Source: Pleomorphomonas sp. NRK KF1
GTDB taxonomy: Bacteria; Pseudomonadota; Alphaproteobacteria; Rhizobiales; Pleomorphomonadaceae
NCBI RefSeq assembly: GCF_023721755.1
Contig: NZ_JAMDLH010000001.1
Coordinates: 1,054,001 to 1,118,000, forward strand
Reading direction: 5' to 3'
Length of the DNA stretch: 64,000 bases
In this document: in pieces, positions 39,882-49,491 of the stretch
How positions within the stretch are numbered: the first letter of the stretch is position 1
Layout of the letters: every line of letters starts with the position of its first letter
Notes under the pieces: generated by a model
Told to the model about the DNA's origin: nothing
Databases searched by the model: none
Seen by the model: the letters and a program-made list of their open reading frames with translations, nothing else
Program-made: the position numbers and the translations under genes

Positions 39882-42476
39882 TTAAGCTTCGGGCCAGGAC
39901 TGGGCGAGCATGCGGCGCACCGCCTCGCCGGATTCGAGGGCGAGCGCCGCCTCGGCGACCGCCTTGCACTTGGTCATGTCGAGCGTGCGCACCATCGCCT
40001 TGATCTCGGCGATCGAGCCTGATGTCGCCGACAGCTCGGTGACGCCGAGGCCGATCAGCACCGGTGCCGCCAGCGGGAAGGAGGCAAGCGAACCGCAGAC
40101 GCCGACCCAGCGGCCATGCGCCTTCGCCCCTTCGGCCGCCAGCTGGATCAGCCTGAGCACCGCCGGGTGGAAGGGATCGAGCTGCTTGGCGAGGCGGGCG
40201 TTCACCCGGTCGATGGCCAGCGTGTACTGGGCAAGGTCGTTGGTACCGACCGACAGGAAGTCGGCCTCGGCGGCCAGCGTCTTCGAAATCAACGCCGCCG
40301 AGGGAACCTCGACCATGATGCCGACCTCGATCGGCGCGGTCCGCCCGAGCGCCTTCATTTCCTCGTCGATCACCTTCCGCACATCCCGAAGGTCGGCGAG
40401 CGTGGCGATCATCGGCAGCAGGATCTTGGTCTGGCCGTAGGGCTTCACCCTGAGGATGGCGCGGATTTGCGTCCTGAGAAGTTCGGGCTGCCAGAGGCTC
40501 ATGCGGACGCCGCGCAGACCGAGAGCGGGGTTTTCCTCTTTCGGCAGGTTGGCGTAGGGCACGTCCTTGTCGGCGCCGGCATCGAGGGTGCGGATGATCA
40601 GCGGCCGTCCCTTCAGGCCATCGGCAATGGCCTGATATTGGGCATATTGCTCGTCTTCGCTCGGCGCCGAGGTGCGGTTGAGGAACAGGAACTCCGACCG
40701 CATCAGGCCGCAACCTTCCGCGCCGCTCTCAAGCGCCACGGCAACGTCGGCGGGGCCGCCGAGATTGGCGACCACCTCGATCCGCCTGCCGTCGGCCATG
40801 TAGCAATCGTCCTGCGTCGCGGCGCGATTGGCGGCAAGACGTTCGCGACGACGAACCACGGCGGCACGAACGCCAGCCAGTTCGTCCGCCGGCGGGTTGA
40901 TCAGCACCATCGCCTTGTCAGCGTCGAGAACAACCGGCTGCCCATCGGGGACGCACAGAACGCCGACACCGGCGGCGACGACGGCCGGGATGCCCTTCGA
41001 CGCCGCGAGAATCGACACATGCGCCGTCGGACCGGCATAGGCCAGCACGATGCCGGCCACCTTGGTCAGGTCGAGATCGGCGAACTGCGACGGCAACAGG
41101 TCCGCGGCGAAGATGACCGCCTCGTCGGGCAGCACCGTCGCCGAACCGGACACGCCCAACAGAATGGCCAGAACGCGCCGACGGACATCCTCGAGATCGG
41201 TGGCCCGCTCGGCCAGCACCGGGTTGCCGAGCTTGCGCAGGGCGGCGACCTGACGATCGATGGCCGTCTTCCAGGCATAGGCGGCGCTCTTGCCGTCACG
41301 GATCATCGTCCATGCGGCATCGCGCAGGTCGGGATCCTCGACGAAGGACAGATGGGCGGTGAGGATCTCGGCCTGCTGCCCCTTGCTCTCGGCGATCTTC
41401 GCGCCGAGATCGGTCGCGGCCGTCTTGAGCGCGGCGCGCAGCTCCTTGATTTCCTGTTCGACGTCGGCGCCGGCCTCGGAAACCTCGAAGTCTTCGGAGG
41501 TGATGCGAACCGACACGCCGGCAGCGAGCCCAGGCGAGGCCGTCGTACCCTCGATGGCCTTGGCGACACCCGGTCCCCAAAGCTCGGGCGCGGCGATGTC
41601 CGTCGACGAGTCCTTTTCCGGCGAGGCGGCGGCTTCTGGCTCGGAGATGGGAACAGTCGCCGCCGGAGCTTCCGGCCCGCCCAGCAGCGCGGCGATGCGG
41701 TTTGCAACCTCTGCGCCATCGGCTCCCTTGGCCTCGATGGTCAGCTCGTCATTGTGCTGGGCGCCGAGCAGCATCAGCCCGACCGGGCTGGCCGCGCTGG
41801 CCTTGCGCTCGCCGAGACGGATGATGACTTCGGCGCTGCCGGACTTCGCCGCCTCGGCGATCAGGCCGGCGGGGCGGGCGTGGATGCCATGCGGATCGGC
41901 AATGCGCACCTTGACGACGACCGCATCGCCTACCGACGCGCTCGCAGGAGACGGCGCCGCTTCGCCTTGCGGATCGATAGTGGCAACCTCGTCACCGCTC
42001 GCGATCTCCCGATCGACGCCGGGAACGGACAGCGTGAAGCGTTCGCCATTGGTCAGCACCACCGGAACCACCAGGCTGCGCACCAACTGCGAGATGACGT
42101 CCATGTCGAAGCTGATCAGCGGATCGCCGGCCTTGACCCTGTCGCCCTCGGCCACGTGGGGCGTAAAGCCATCGCCCTTGAGCGCCACGGTGTCGAGGCC
42201 AATGTGCATCAGCACCTCGGCGCCATCGTCCGCCCTCAGCGTCACGGCGTGGTGGGCGCGATGGAGCGAGGTAACCACGCCGGCGAATGGCGCGCGTAGC
42301 GTCGCGTCGGTCGGATCGATGGCGAAGCCGTCGCCCAGGATTCGGCCGCTGAACACCGGATCGGGAACGTCGGCGATGGAGCCGAGCCAACCGCCGATCG
42401 GAGCCCGCAGGTAAAGTCTGCCCTTCGCGTCGAGCGACTTGCCGCCGCCGGACGCGTTCTTTGAATGATCAACCAC
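39882..42476 (-). CDS. PTS fusion protein EIIA(Glc)-HPr-enzyme I
   Basis: This 864-residue protein combines all soluble steps of a sugar PTS. EIIA (about 25-160) has its phospho-histidine in EVLMHIGLDTV and the second site histidine in HRAHHAVTL. HPr (about 188-265) has GIHARPAGLI. Enzyme I (about 310-864) has phospho-histidine GPTAHVSILA, a catalytic cysteine near RWVGVCGSLAS and the PEP-site motif GIMVEVPSAAL. NagF-type fusions of this order are known. With ptsG it forms a complete phosphoenolpyruvate-to-sugar relay in two genes. In many alphaproteobacteria the PTS is only regulatory, so this full transport system is notable. Confidence 0.93.
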   Translation of the reverse strand: MVDHSKNASGGGKSLDAKGRLYLRAPIGGWLGSIADVPDPVFSGRILGDGFAIDPTDATLRAPFAGVVTSLHRAHHAVTLRADDGAEVLMHIGLDTVALKGDGFTPHVAEGDRVKAGDPLISFDMDVISQLVRSLVVPVVLTNGERFTLSVPGVDREIASGDEVATIDPQGEAAPSPASASVGDAVVVKVRIADPHGIHARPAGLIAEAAKSGSAEVIIRLGERKASAASPVGLMLLGAQHNDELTIEAKGADGAEVANRIAALLGGPEAPAATVPISEPEAAASPEKDSSTDIAAPELWGPGVAKAIEGTTASPGLAAGVSVRITSEDFEVSEAGADVEQEIKELRAALKTAATDLGAKIAESKGQQAEILTAHLSFVEDPDLRDAAWTMIRDGKSAAYAWKTAIDRQVAALRKLGNPVLAERATDLEDVRRRVLAILLGVSGSATVLPDEAVIFAADLLPSQFADLDLTKVAGIVLAYAGPTAHVSILAASKGIPAVVAAGVGVLCVPDGQPVVLDADKAMVLINPPADELAGVRAAVVRRRERLAANRAATQDDCYMADGRRIEVVANLGGPADVAVALESGAEGCGLMRSEFLFLNRTSAPSEDEQYAQYQAIADGLKGRPLIIRTLDAGADKDVPYANLPKEENPALGLRGVRMSLWQPELLRTQIRAILRVKPYGQTKILLPMIATLADLRDVRKVIDEEMKALGRTAPIEVGIMVEVPSAALISKTLAAEADFLSVGTNDLAQYTLAIDRVNARLAKQLDPFHPAVLRLIQLAAEGAKAHGRWVGVCGSLASFPLAAPVLIGLGVTELSATSGSIAEIKAMVRTLDMTKCKAVAEAALALESGEAVRRMLAQSWPEA

Positions 42477-42571
42477 GTCAAGACTCCGTCAGATCCTGGG
42501 TTTCTCCATCAGGCGGCGTGTCGCCCTGTTCGGTTCTTTCATGCGTGCCATCGGCTGGTGCCGGGTGACAG

Positions 42572-43591
42572 TCATCCTCGCGGCGGCGCCTGGGCACTGT
42601 CGCGAAAGATCAGATCGACCGGCCAGACTTCCGAGAGGTCGGCCGGATCGGCACCGCCGACCAGCGCGGCGGCCAATTCCGCTACGCGCCCCCCGGCGGA
42701 CCGGATCGACGAGAAGGTGGTTGTCAGAGCCGGCTCGAAGGCCTCCGGCCGCACGGTTGCGAGGCCGTCGTCATGGGCGATGACCGAAACGTCCCGGCCG
42801 ATCTTGAGACCGCAGTCGCCGATCGCCCGGCAACAACCGGAGGCCAGGAACATCGATGCACAGAGAAAGGCGGTCGGCGCCGTTGGCAAGGCCAGCAGCG
42901 TGCGCGTGGCTCGATAGCCATGATCCTCGGTCGCAGGGCCAGCCATGAACAAACCGGCTTCGGCAGTCAGTCCCCGACGGTCGAGGGCGGTGTGCCAGCC
43001 GACCATGCGTTGTTCCGACGCCGACAGATCGGCCGGACCACTGACTAGCGCGATCGCCCTGTGGCCGAGACCGGTGAGCAGATCGACGGCGCGGCGCACG
43101 CCGTCCTCATGATCGATGTCGAGATGCGGATAGACAAGCGAGCCCGCCGTACGGCCGCAGGTCACCGCCTGCAGGCCGAGGTGCGACAGCAGCCGAATGC
43201 GGAGATCCTCGACCTTGAGGTTGGCGAGAATCATCACGTCGACCGCCTTGGCGCGGGCCAGTCGGCGATAGCCAGCCTCTTCACCGTCGAATGTGGCGTT
43301 GACATAGAGATCGCGCCCGCAACGCCCTGCCCCGTCGGCAAGCCCGGCCAGAAACTCGCCGAACACCGGATCGGCCATCTCGCTGGAAGCCCCAGGCAGA
43401 ACCACGCCGAATGCGCCGGACTCACCGGTGGCAAGCCGCTTGGCACTGATGTTGGGCGTATAGTTGAACCGCCGGGCAGCTTCCTGCACGCGAAGACGCG
43501 TCTCCTCGTTGACTTCGGAGAAGCCGTTGAGAGCCCGGCTCACAGTCGTCTTCGACAGACCTAGATGCTGCGCCAGCTCCCTGAGATTCAC
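42572..43591 (-). CDS. LacI-family transcriptional regulator of the PTS locus
   Basis: This 339-residue repressor has the N-terminal helix-turn-helix and hinge NLRELAQHLGLSKTTVSRAL, then ALNGFSEVNEETRLRV. A periplasmic-binding-protein-like sensor domain follows (FGVVLPGASSEMADPVFGEF, and GHRAIALVSGP in the middle). It lies 95 bases upstream of the PTS fusion gene on the same strand, so it probably controls that operon and itself. Two near-identical palindromes of LacI-operator type lie upstream. The effector is unknown; a sugar phosphate would be typical for a PTS repressor. Confidence 0.9.
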   Translation of the reverse strand: MNLRELAQHLGLSKTTVSRALNGFSEVNEETRLRVQEAARRFNYTPNISAKRLATGESGAFGVVLPGASSEMADPVFGEFLAGLADGAGRCGRDLYVNATFDGEEAGYRRLARAKAVDVMILANLKVEDLRIRLLSHLGLQAVTCGRTAGSLVYPHLDIDHEDGVRRAVDLLTGLGHRAIALVSGPADLSASEQRMVGWHTALDRRGLTAEAGLFMAGPATEDHGYRATRTLLALPTAPTAFLCASMFLASGCCRAIGDCGLKIGRDVSVIAHDDGLATVRPEAFEPALTTTFSSIRSAGGRVAELAAALVGGADPADLSEVWPVDLIFRDSAQAPPRG

Positions 43592-43639
43592 CTAAGCGCC
43601 TCCGAGCCAAGGCCAGTTGAGACGAGTCTTGGCGCCATC

Positions 43640-43653
43640 TCGAACCGGTTTGG
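43640..43653. promoter_or_regulatory. LacI-type operator, proximal copy
   Basis: TCGAACCGGTTTGG is a near-palindrome centred on CG, the hallmark of LacI/GalR-family sites (AACCGGTT core). It lies 49 bases upstream of the LacI ATG and shares TCGAACCGGTTTG with the distal copy. Confidence 0.65.
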
Positions 43654-43748
43654 AAACTCCGTCTATGCCCATATCGTCGCTTTTCCCGGAAAACAACGCC
43701 TGATAGGCACAAACGAACAGATTATTTCGGACAGAGAAATAAAACAGC

Positions 43749-43762
43749 TCGAACCGGTTTGA
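43749..43762. promoter_or_regulatory. LacI-type operator, distal copy
   Basis: TCGAACCGGTTTGA repeats the proximal site and is a perfect palindrome over TCGAACCGGTTTGA apart from one central-arm position. The centres are 109 bases apart, a distance that could allow looping by a tetrameric repressor. Confidence 0.65.
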
Positions 43763-43924
43763 AAGATCGGTACAAAACCGGGCGTCACAATGGACGACGC
43801 CCGCTTGGGCCGCTGCGCGTCCGAACGGCCTTTTCCACAAATCCAGAAGGAGATCGCAAGCGTCATCGGCCACAGGCCAAGCCGCACTCACTCGTCATCG
43901 TCGCTTGCTATTGGGGGAAAAGGA

Positions 43925-44002
43925 TGGTCGGGCAGAGAGGATTTGAACCTCCGACCCCGTGTCCCCCAGACACGTGCGCTAACCAGGCTGCGCTACTGCC
44001 CG
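43925..44002 (-). tRNA. tRNA-Pro (anticodon GGG)
   Basis: Read on the minus strand, the acceptor stem CGGGCAG pairs with CTGCCCG, followed by discriminator A and an encoded CCA. The D-arm is GCGCAGCCTGGTTAGCGC. The anticodon arm is CGTGT-CTGGGGG-ACACG, placing GGG at positions 34-36. The T-arm contains GGTTCAAATCC. All stems pair normally. It reads CCC (and CCU) proline codons. It lies after merR in the conserved plsX-fabH-ihfA-merR order. Confidence 0.96.
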
Positions 44003-44011
44003 TCCTATCTT

Positions 44012-44034
44012 CGTCCGGCGTCGACCGCCGGACG
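44012..44034. other. Perfect hairpin just upstream of tRNA-Pro
   Basis: CGTCCGGCG and CGCCGGACG pair perfectly around TCGAC, between the merR stop and the 5' end of the tRNA gene. There is no T tract, so it is not a standard terminator. It may be a 5' leader structure or a weak stop for merR transcripts. Confidence 0.4.
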
Positions 44035-44103
44035 GGAGGGATTTAGCCGGTTCGACCCGGCGGGACAAGTGCTAATTTCACCCCTTCCCCACCGGATGGC
44101 TCG

Positions 44104-44751
44104 TCAGCGCGTCTGATCCAGGAGGCGCTTGCATTCCAGAAGTTCGAACAACGTCGACTGCAGGCGCCTGATATCCTCTCGCGACAACCCGCTCGAACTG
44201 GATGCCGAGGCGTGCTCCGGCGTTGCGCGGAAGCGCTCCATGAAGCGAAATCCGCCGCGGTTTGTGCTCTCCGGCAAAATGCCGGCCGGCAACGGCTCCT
44301 CCTCGACCTCTGGCGCACGCGCCATCGGCGGCTCCATCCGAGCCTCGGCACGCGCAGCGGAACGCTGTGGCACCACAGGTTCCAGCTCGGGCTCCTCGGC
44401 TTCGAAGACCGCCTCGTCCACCGGGGAGTCGGCTTCGTCCGAGACCTCGCCGTTCGGAATCACGGGAATTGGTTCGCCTGGATGGCGCCAGACCTCCATG
44501 ACGAAACGGGCACCCTGTTCCTTCAGGATGCGCTGGACGCCCTTGATCGTGTAGCCTTCGCCGTAGAGAAGATACTGGATGCCGCGCAACAGCTCGACAT
44601 CATCAGGACGATAGTAGCGGCGCCCGCCGCCGCGCTTCATCGGCCGGATCTGGCTGAACTTGGTTTCCCAGAATCGCAAGACGTGCTGCGGAAGATCGAG
44701 CTCCTCCGCAACCTCGCTGATTGTCCTGAACGCGTCAGTTGCCTTTTCCAC
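44104..44751 (-). CDS. MerR-family transcriptional regulator
   Basis: This 215-residue protein has an N-terminal MerR winged helix ([20 protein letters not shown], then [17 protein letters not shown]). A long Pro/Glu-rich disordered region and a short C-terminal helix ([20 protein letters not shown]) follow. The usual MerR dimerisation coiled coil and effector domain are not obvious. Its place after ihfA is conserved in alphaproteobacteria. I use GTG 44751 since relatives begin M/[15 protein letters not shown]; a longer reading would need a TTG start. Targets are unknown. Confidence 0.85.
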   Translation of the reverse strand: MEKATDAFRTISEVAEELDLPQHVLRFWETKFSQIRPMKRGGGRRYYRPDDVELLRGIQYLLYGEGYTIKGVQRILKEQGARFVMEVWRHPGEPIPVIPNGEVSDEADSPVDEAVFEAEEPELEPVVPQRSAARAEARMEPPMARAPEVEEEPLPAGILPESTNRGGFRFMERFRATPEHASASSSSGLSREDIRRLQSTLFELLECKRLLDQTR

Positions 44752-44929
44752 GCCGCCGCCCGACCTGATGCCGTACTCGTTCCCGGAAGACCGGATTCGC
44801 AAAGCGCCCTAATATAGAAGTGACAGGCGAAGGAAGCCAAGCCCGATATCGCATTAACACGAAGATCGGCCGCTAATAGTCTGTATTTTAAATGGAGTTT
44901 CAGAGTGGCCGGCAGTCAGCCGGCCTCAC

Positions 44930-45250
44930 TCAATCGTCGCCCTGAACGGACGAAGCGTCGCCGCCGTTGATTTCCGTCTTCAGCACATTGCTGGGCTTGA
45001 ACACCAGCACACGCCGAGGAAGAATCGGAACTTCTTCACCCGTCTTGGGGTTGCGACCGATGCGCTCGGTCTTAGAACGGACAGAAAACGTACCGAAGGA
45101 AGACAGCTTCACGGTCTCGCCCGTCACCAGACAATCAGCGATCTCGCGCAGCACCGATTCGACGAGTTCAGCGGACTCGCTCCTCGACAGACCAACCTTC
45201 TGGTACACGGCCTCGCAAAGATCGGCGCGGGTTACGGTTTTGCCCCCCAT
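44930..45250 (-). CDS. ihfA: Integration host factor subunit alpha
   Basis: This 106-residue DNA-bending protein is one half of IHF. It has the HU/IHF fold with [40 protein letters not shown] and the DNA-intercalating arm [23 protein letters not shown] 45250 with GGGAG upstream is the family start; the open frame before it is a shadow. It is about 150 bases downstream of fabH on the same strand. Confidence 0.95.
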   Translation of the reverse strand: MGGKTVTRADLCEAVYQKVGLSRSESAELVESVLREIADCLVTGETVKLSSFGTFSVRSKTERIGRNPKTGEEVPILPRRVLVFKPSNVLKTEINGGDASSVQGDD

Positions 45251-45400
45251 GGATCGCAAGCTCCCGTTGTTCCAGTCGACCGTGGATCTGGCCGACGGTC
45301 GAGATCCAAAGACATAGCGCACGAACGTAGTGCCAGATACGGATGCGGTCAATGCATTTTTCGCGCAAGTCTTTCCAAACAAACAAAAAACCGCAGCATG

Positions 45401-46372
45401 CTACCAACGGAGGATAACGGCTCCCCAGGTGAGGCCGCCGCCGACCGCTTCGAACAGGATCACGTCGTCACGCTTGACCTTGTTCGAACGCACCGCGAAA
45501 TCGAGAGCCAGCGGAATGGTCGCCGCCGAGGTGTTGGCGTGCCCTTCAACCGTGACGATCGTCTTCTCAAGGGGAATGCCGAGCTTCTTCGCCGAGCCCT
45601 CGATGATGCGACGATTGGCCTGGTGCGGGATGAACCAGTCGATGCTCGCCCCGTCGAACCCGGTCGCCTCGAACACCGACTTGATGACGTCGCCGACGCC
45701 GCCGACCGCGAACTTGAACACTTCCTGGCCGTGCATGCGCACGTGGCCGGGAGCACCGGTCATCGACGGCCCGCCGTCGGTGCACAACTTGTCGACATGA
45801 CGCCCGTCGGCCCGGAGGCTGGCGGCGAGAACTCCGCGATCGGCCGTCGTGCCCTCGCCTTCCTCGGTCCCCAGCACCACCGCGCCAGCCCCATCGCCGA
45901 ACAGCACGCAGGTGGTGCGATCATTCCAGTCGAGGATGCGCGAGAAGGTATCGGCGCCAATCACCAGCGCCTTTCGGGCAAGGCCGGTGCGCAGCAGGCT
46001 GTCGGCAACACTGAGTGCGTAGATGAAGCCGGAACACACCGCCTGCAGATCGAAGGCGAAACCGTGGGTGACGCCGAGCTTGCGCTGAACTTCGACCGCC
46101 GACGAGGGAAAGGTACGGTCGGGCGTTGCCGTCGCCAGCAGCACCAGATCGATCTCGTCGACGGAGACGCCGGCGGCCTCGAGCGCCTTGGCAGCGGCGG
46201 CGGTCGCCAGATCGGACGTCATCTCGCCATCGGCGGCGACATGGCGCTCGCGAATGCCCGTACGCTGGACGATCCATTCGTCCGTCGTGTCGACAAGCTT
46301 GGTGAGGTCTTCGTTGGTCAGAATCTTGGCGGGCAGGTAGCTTCCCGTGCCTAGAATGACGCTGCGGATCAC
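45401..46372 (-). CDS. fabH: 3-oxoacyl-[ACP] synthase III
   Basis: This 323-residue enzyme starts fatty-acid synthesis by condensing acetyl-CoA with malonyl-ACP. The catalytic cysteine lies in [13 protein letters not shown], the histidine in [11 protein letters not shown] and the asparagine in [13 protein letters not shown]. The opening [20 protein letters not shown] is typical. It starts 2 bases after plsX and is translated from the same message. Confidence 0.97.
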   Translation of the reverse strand: MIRSVILGTGSYLPAKILTNEDLTKLVDTTDEWIVQRTGIRERHVAADGEMTSDLATAAAAKALEAAGVSVDEIDLVLLATATPDRTFPSSAVEVQRKLGVTHGFAFDLQAVCSGFIYALSVADSLLRTGLARKALVIGADTFSRILDWNDRTTCVLFGDGAGAVVLGTEEGEGTTADRGVLAASLRADGRHVDKLCTDGGPSMTGAPGHVRMHGQEVFKFAVGGVGDVIKSVFEATGFDGASIDWFIPHQANRRIIEGSAKKLGIPLEKTIVTVEGHANTSAATIPLALDFAVRSNKVKRDDVILFEAVGGGLTWGAVILRW

Positions 46373-46374
46373 GC

Positions 46375-47439
46375 TCAGCTTCCTTTCTCGCCGGCGGCAA
46401 GGCTGATCGCCGCCTGCTCCCGGTAATAGTGTGCAAGGTCCGTCTCGATCTTGCTCATGAGGCCGTTGCGGGCCATGTCGTAGCCAAGATCGAGCGCGGC
46501 CGCAAAGCCAAAGGCGTCGGTGCCGCCATGGCTCTTGATGACGATGCCGTTCAGCCCCAGGAAGACGCCGCCGTTATACTTGCGCGGATCCATCTTCTCC
46601 CTGAGCCCCTGGAAGGCGCCACGGGCGAGGAGATAGCCGACGCGCGTCATCCACGTGCGGCCGAGCGCCGTGCGCAGGTAGCTCGTCAGCTGCTTGGCCG
46701 TGCCCTCCGCCGTCTTGAGGGCGATGTTGCCGGCGAAACCTTCCGTGACGATCACGTCCACGCGACCGCGGCCGATGTCGTCGCCCTCCACGAAGCCTTC
46801 GTAATGAAGGTTGGCGAGGGCCGTCTCCTTGAGGATCTGGCCGGCCGCCCGCACTTCCTCGTTGCCCTTGACGTCCTCGACGCCGACGTTGAGCAACCCC
46901 ACCGAGGCGACCTCGGTGTGAAAGAGCGCGCGGGCCATGGCCGCACCCATCACGGCAAAGCCGATCAGCTGCTGCGCATCGGCGCCGATGGATGCCCCGA
47001 CGTCGAGCACGATCGATTCCGACTTGAGGTTGGGCCAGAGCGCCGCGAGCGCCGGGCGCTCGATGTTGGCCATTGTCCTGAGGCAAAACTTGGACATTGC
47101 CATCAAGGCGCCGGTGTTTCCGGCGGAGACGGCAAAATGCGCCTCGCCCTTCTTCACCGCTTCGATCGCCCGCCACATGGACGATTTCCACCGGCCGTGA
47201 CGCAAGGCGCTGGACGGCTTCTCGTCCATGGCCACGGTGATCTCGCAATGATGAAAGCGGGAGGCAGCCTTGACCCTCGGATACTGCTCCAGAACCGGAA
47301 GCACCACCGCCTCGTCGCCAAACAGTTCGTAGCGGAGATCCGGACGCCGCGTCAGCTCGAGGTCAGCGCCGGCGAGCGTCACCGACGGCCCGAAGTCGCC
47401 GCCCATGACGTCGATGGATATGATAAGGGGTTCGGCCAT
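46375..47439 (-). CDS. plsX: Phosphate acyltransferase
   Basis: This 354-residue enzyme makes acyl-phosphate from acyl-ACP for phospholipid synthesis. Family marks are [19 protein letters not shown] at the start, [19 protein letters not shown], and [17 protein letters not shown] 47439 is preceded by CCGAGGACTT; a longer reading of 18 residues is unsupported. It lies in the plsX-fabH-ihfA-merR series, about 115 bases after the DUF177 gene. Confidence 0.97.
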   Translation of the reverse strand: MAEPLIISIDVMGGDFGPSVTLAGADLELTRRPDLRYELFGDEAVVLPVLEQYPRVKAASRFHHCEITVAMDEKPSSALRHGRWKSSMWRAIEAVKKGEAHFAVSAGNTGALMAMSKFCLRTMANIERPALAALWPNLKSESIVLDVGASIGADAQQLIGFAVMGAAMARALFHTEVASVGLLNVGVEDVKGNEEVRAAGQILKETALANLHYEGFVEGDDIGRGRVDVIVTEGFAGNIALKTAEGTAKQLTSYLRTALGRTWMTRVGYLLARGAFQGLREKMDPRKYNGGVFLGLNGIVIKSHGGTDAFGFAAALDLGYDMARNGLMSKIETDLAHYYREQAAISLAAGEKGS

Positions 47440-47553
47440 AAGTCCTCGGAAACGCGGCGACCGCCGAAATTGATCGGGCGGGAAGATAACCATTCCCCCC
47501 CAGGAAACAACATCAAAATGCGCGTCGTCCGCCCCCGAACCACGCGGCGTCGG

Positions 47554-48099
47554 TCAGGATGAGGGCTTGTCCTTCAGCGCGGCGAGGCCGGCGAACGGCG
47601 ATTCGGCCTCGTCCTCGCTGCCGTCGTCCTCGATGAACGGCGTGAACTCGACGCCTGGCTTGCGCGGATAAGGGTCGAGGCCGACGGCGATGAACTCGGT
47701 GGTCAGCACGCCGAGATCGACCGTCGATCCCAGGATCGGTTCCGGCGGATCCTCGGCATCGATATCGACCTCGATCTCCTCGCTGACCGGCTCGATTTCG
47801 CTCTCCGGCAAGTACCGAAGGTCAACGATCTCATGGATGCTCTCGGGCACCGGGTCGAGGGTGACGACGCAGGCCTGCTCCACTTCCGCCCGCACCTCGC
47901 CCACGACCTTGAAACCGGTCTTGCGGAACGGCGAAATGGTAAACTCGGCCGAAGCGCTCGCCACCTTCACAATGCCCAGCGCGTCGGCCATGGCCTCGCA
48001 CTCGGCCGGGCTGGCCTCGAAAGCCACCGGCGTTCCGCGCGGCTGAACGCCGCTCCATGCGAAGACGCGGGAGAATGGGATATCGGCTTTTACAGTCAT
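47554..48099 (-). CDS. DUF177 (YceD-type) protein
   Basis: This 181-residue acidic protein resembles the YceD/DUF177 family: AFEASPAECEAMADALGIVK, VEQACVVTLDPVPESIHEIV and the C-terminal VDLGVLTTEFIAVGLDPYPR plus a PGVEF end. In many bacteria it is linked to plsX and rpmF and to 23S rRNA accumulation. No rpmF lies next to it here. Its ATG overlaps the stop of the upstream chaperone gene by four bases (ATGA), so translation is coupled. Confidence 0.88.
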   Translation of the reverse strand: MTVKADIPFSRVFAWSGVQPRGTPVAFEASPAECEAMADALGIVKVASASAEFTISPFRKTGFKVVGEVRAEVEQACVVTLDPVPESIHEIVDLRYLPESEIEPVSEEIEVDIDAEDPPEPILGSTVDLGVLTTEFIAVGLDPYPRKPGVEFTPFIEDDGSEDEAESPFAGLAALKDKPSS

Positions 48100-48665
48100 G
48101 GCTTGGTATCCGAAAGTGCCGGCTCGCCGGCGGAAATGGGGCGTTGAATCGAGGAAGGCAAGCCCCCTGTCACAAGTTCGTTCACCGGCACGTCCGCAAG
48201 CCCCTGGGCGAAGCCGCGTATATGGACGGCAAGACGGGCAACCTGATCGGGCTCGATCGCCAGCCCCCCGTAGACATTGCGCGCGAGCACCTCGGCCAGC
48301 GCACCCGGCTGCTCGGAGCCGAGCGCCGCAACCGTCGCCTCCGTCCGGCCATAGAACGCGCCGACGACCTTCTTGAGACGCCGCTTGAGGCCGCTGTCGT
48401 CATAACCGATCTCGCGCATCGACCGTTCCATGTCGTCGATGAAGAGTTCGCTGAGCTGGCGCGCCGTCTCGCGTCCGGCGTCGTCCCGCGACAGGCGATG
48501 AACGGCGAGGCCGACATGCAGCATCAGCATTTCGAGCCGCCCCTCCACGGTATCGGCAACCCCGAGCTCGGCGTAAAATACCTGATGGCGCGAGACCTGC
48601 ATCAAGGCCTCGTAGAACGGAGCGACGCGAGACGATCTCTTCCGCCCGAAAAGGCCGAACACCAT
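48096..48665 (-). CDS. Ubiquinol-cytochrome c chaperone (CBP3 family)
   Basis: This 189-residue protein has the conserved motifs FYEALMQVSRHQVFYAELGV, LHVGLAVHRLSRDD and ELFIDDMERSMREIGYDDSG of the CBP3/Ubiq_cyt_C_chap family. These proteins assist cytochrome b assembly into the bc1 complex. The alphaproteobacterial gene is usually found beside DUF177, as here. It implies that the organism has an aerobic respiratory chain with a bc1 complex. It is divergent from bamE with about 290 bases between them. Confidence 0.92.
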   Translation of the reverse strand: MVFGLFGRKRSSRVAPFYEALMQVSRHQVFYAELGVADTVEGRLEMLMLHVGLAVHRLSRDDAGRETARQLSELFIDDMERSMREIGYDDSGLKRRLKKVVGAFYGRTEATVAALGSEQPGALAEVLARNVYGGLAIEPDQVARLAVHIRGFAQGLADVPVNELVTGGLPSSIQRPISAGEPALSDTKP

Positions 48666-48956
48666 AGTTTTGCCGTTTCCTTCCCCGAAGACCGATTCCG
48701 ACGTGGTGATCTACAGGAAACCGCGCCGGGCGCACGAATTGACGTTGCCTCGTGACCTAGCGCAAGGTAACCAAGTTGCCAAGCGTGGAAGTCGGGACAA
48801 TGCTCGAAGCCCCGCCAGCGGCTTCCGACGCCAGATGGCGTCGCATGGAACGACAGCCGAGGGCCGAGGGCCCGCCGGCACCCGAGGCGGAAGAAAGCAC
48901 GGCGATCGCTATGCTGCGATTGTCCACGGTGTGGTTATGAGTGCCGGGAGGCTCAT
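48666..48956. other. Divergent promoter region between the bc1 chaperone and bamE
   Basis: These 291 bases must hold the two promoters. I see no credible small gene, terminator or recognised operator. The bamE ribosome site GGGAGG lies at the right end. Confidence 0.4.
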
Positions 48957-49436
48957 GTGAAGTTCAGCCGCAGTGTACGCCCGTCGGGCATGATGTTTGG
49001 TCTGAAGGGCGCCGCGATCGCCCTGCTGACGGCCGTCTCGGTGTCGGCTTGCGGCACGCCGCCGATCCAGCATGGCTACGTGCTCTCCGAGGACGCCCTG
49101 GCGCAGGTGCCGGTCGGCTCGTCGCGCGAACAGGTGCTTCTGGTGCTCGGCTCGCCGTCGACGACCTCGACGCTCTCCGGCGACACCTTCTATTACATCT
49201 CACAGACCATCGACGAGAACCCGCTCATGGGGCGCTCGGTCACCGACCAGCGGGTGCTCGCCGTCTATTTCGACGAGAACGGTCTGGTCAAGCAGATCGC
49301 CAACTACGGTCTGAAGGACGGCAAGGTGTTCGACTTCATCGAGCGCAAGACCCGCACCGGCGGCGCCGACCTCAACCTCATCGCCCAGATCTTCAAGGGC
49401 GTGGGCCGCGTCAACCCGCTCGGCAATATGAACTGA
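48957..49436 (+). CDS. bamE: Outer-membrane protein assembly factor BamE
   Basis: This 159-residue lipoprotein belongs to the BAM complex that inserts beta-barrel proteins. It has a signal with lipobox VSACG, then the SmpA/OmlA domain: SEDALAQVPVGSSREQVLLV, LGSPSTTSTLSGDTFYYISQ and VLAVYFDENGLVKQIANYGL. The GTG start has GGGAGG 5 bases upstream; an overlapping ATG at 48955 is out of frame. A downstream ATG (MMFGLKG) is a weaker alternative. It ends at a strong terminator. Confidence 0.93.
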   Translation: MKFSRSVRPSGMMFGLKGAAIALLTAVSVSACGTPPIQHGYVLSEDALAQVPVGSSREQVLLVLGSPSTTSTLSGDTFYYISQTIDENPLMGRSVTDQRVLAVYFDENGLVKQIANYGLKDGKVFDFIERKTRTGGADLNLIAQIFKGVGRVNPLGNMN

Positions 49437-49457
49437 GCCATCACGATCCCGACGAGA

Positions 49458-49486
49458 AGGGCGCGGCATCGACCGCGCCCTTTTTC
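49458..49486 (+). terminator. Rho-independent terminator after bamE
   Basis: GGGCGCGG pairs with CCGCGCCC around CATCGA and is followed by TTTTTC, 22 bases after the bamE stop. It faces the convergent rarD gene. Confidence 0.92.
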
Positions 49487-49491
49487 ATGTC

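Larger units (their letters stand above)
43592..43924. other. Upstream region of the LacI regulator
   Basis: These 333 bases separate the LacI gene from tRNA-Pro and contain no credible ORF. They hold the two palindromic operators listed separately. Promoters for a minus-strand transcript toward the LacI/PTS genes should lie between or beside them. Confidence 0.5.
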
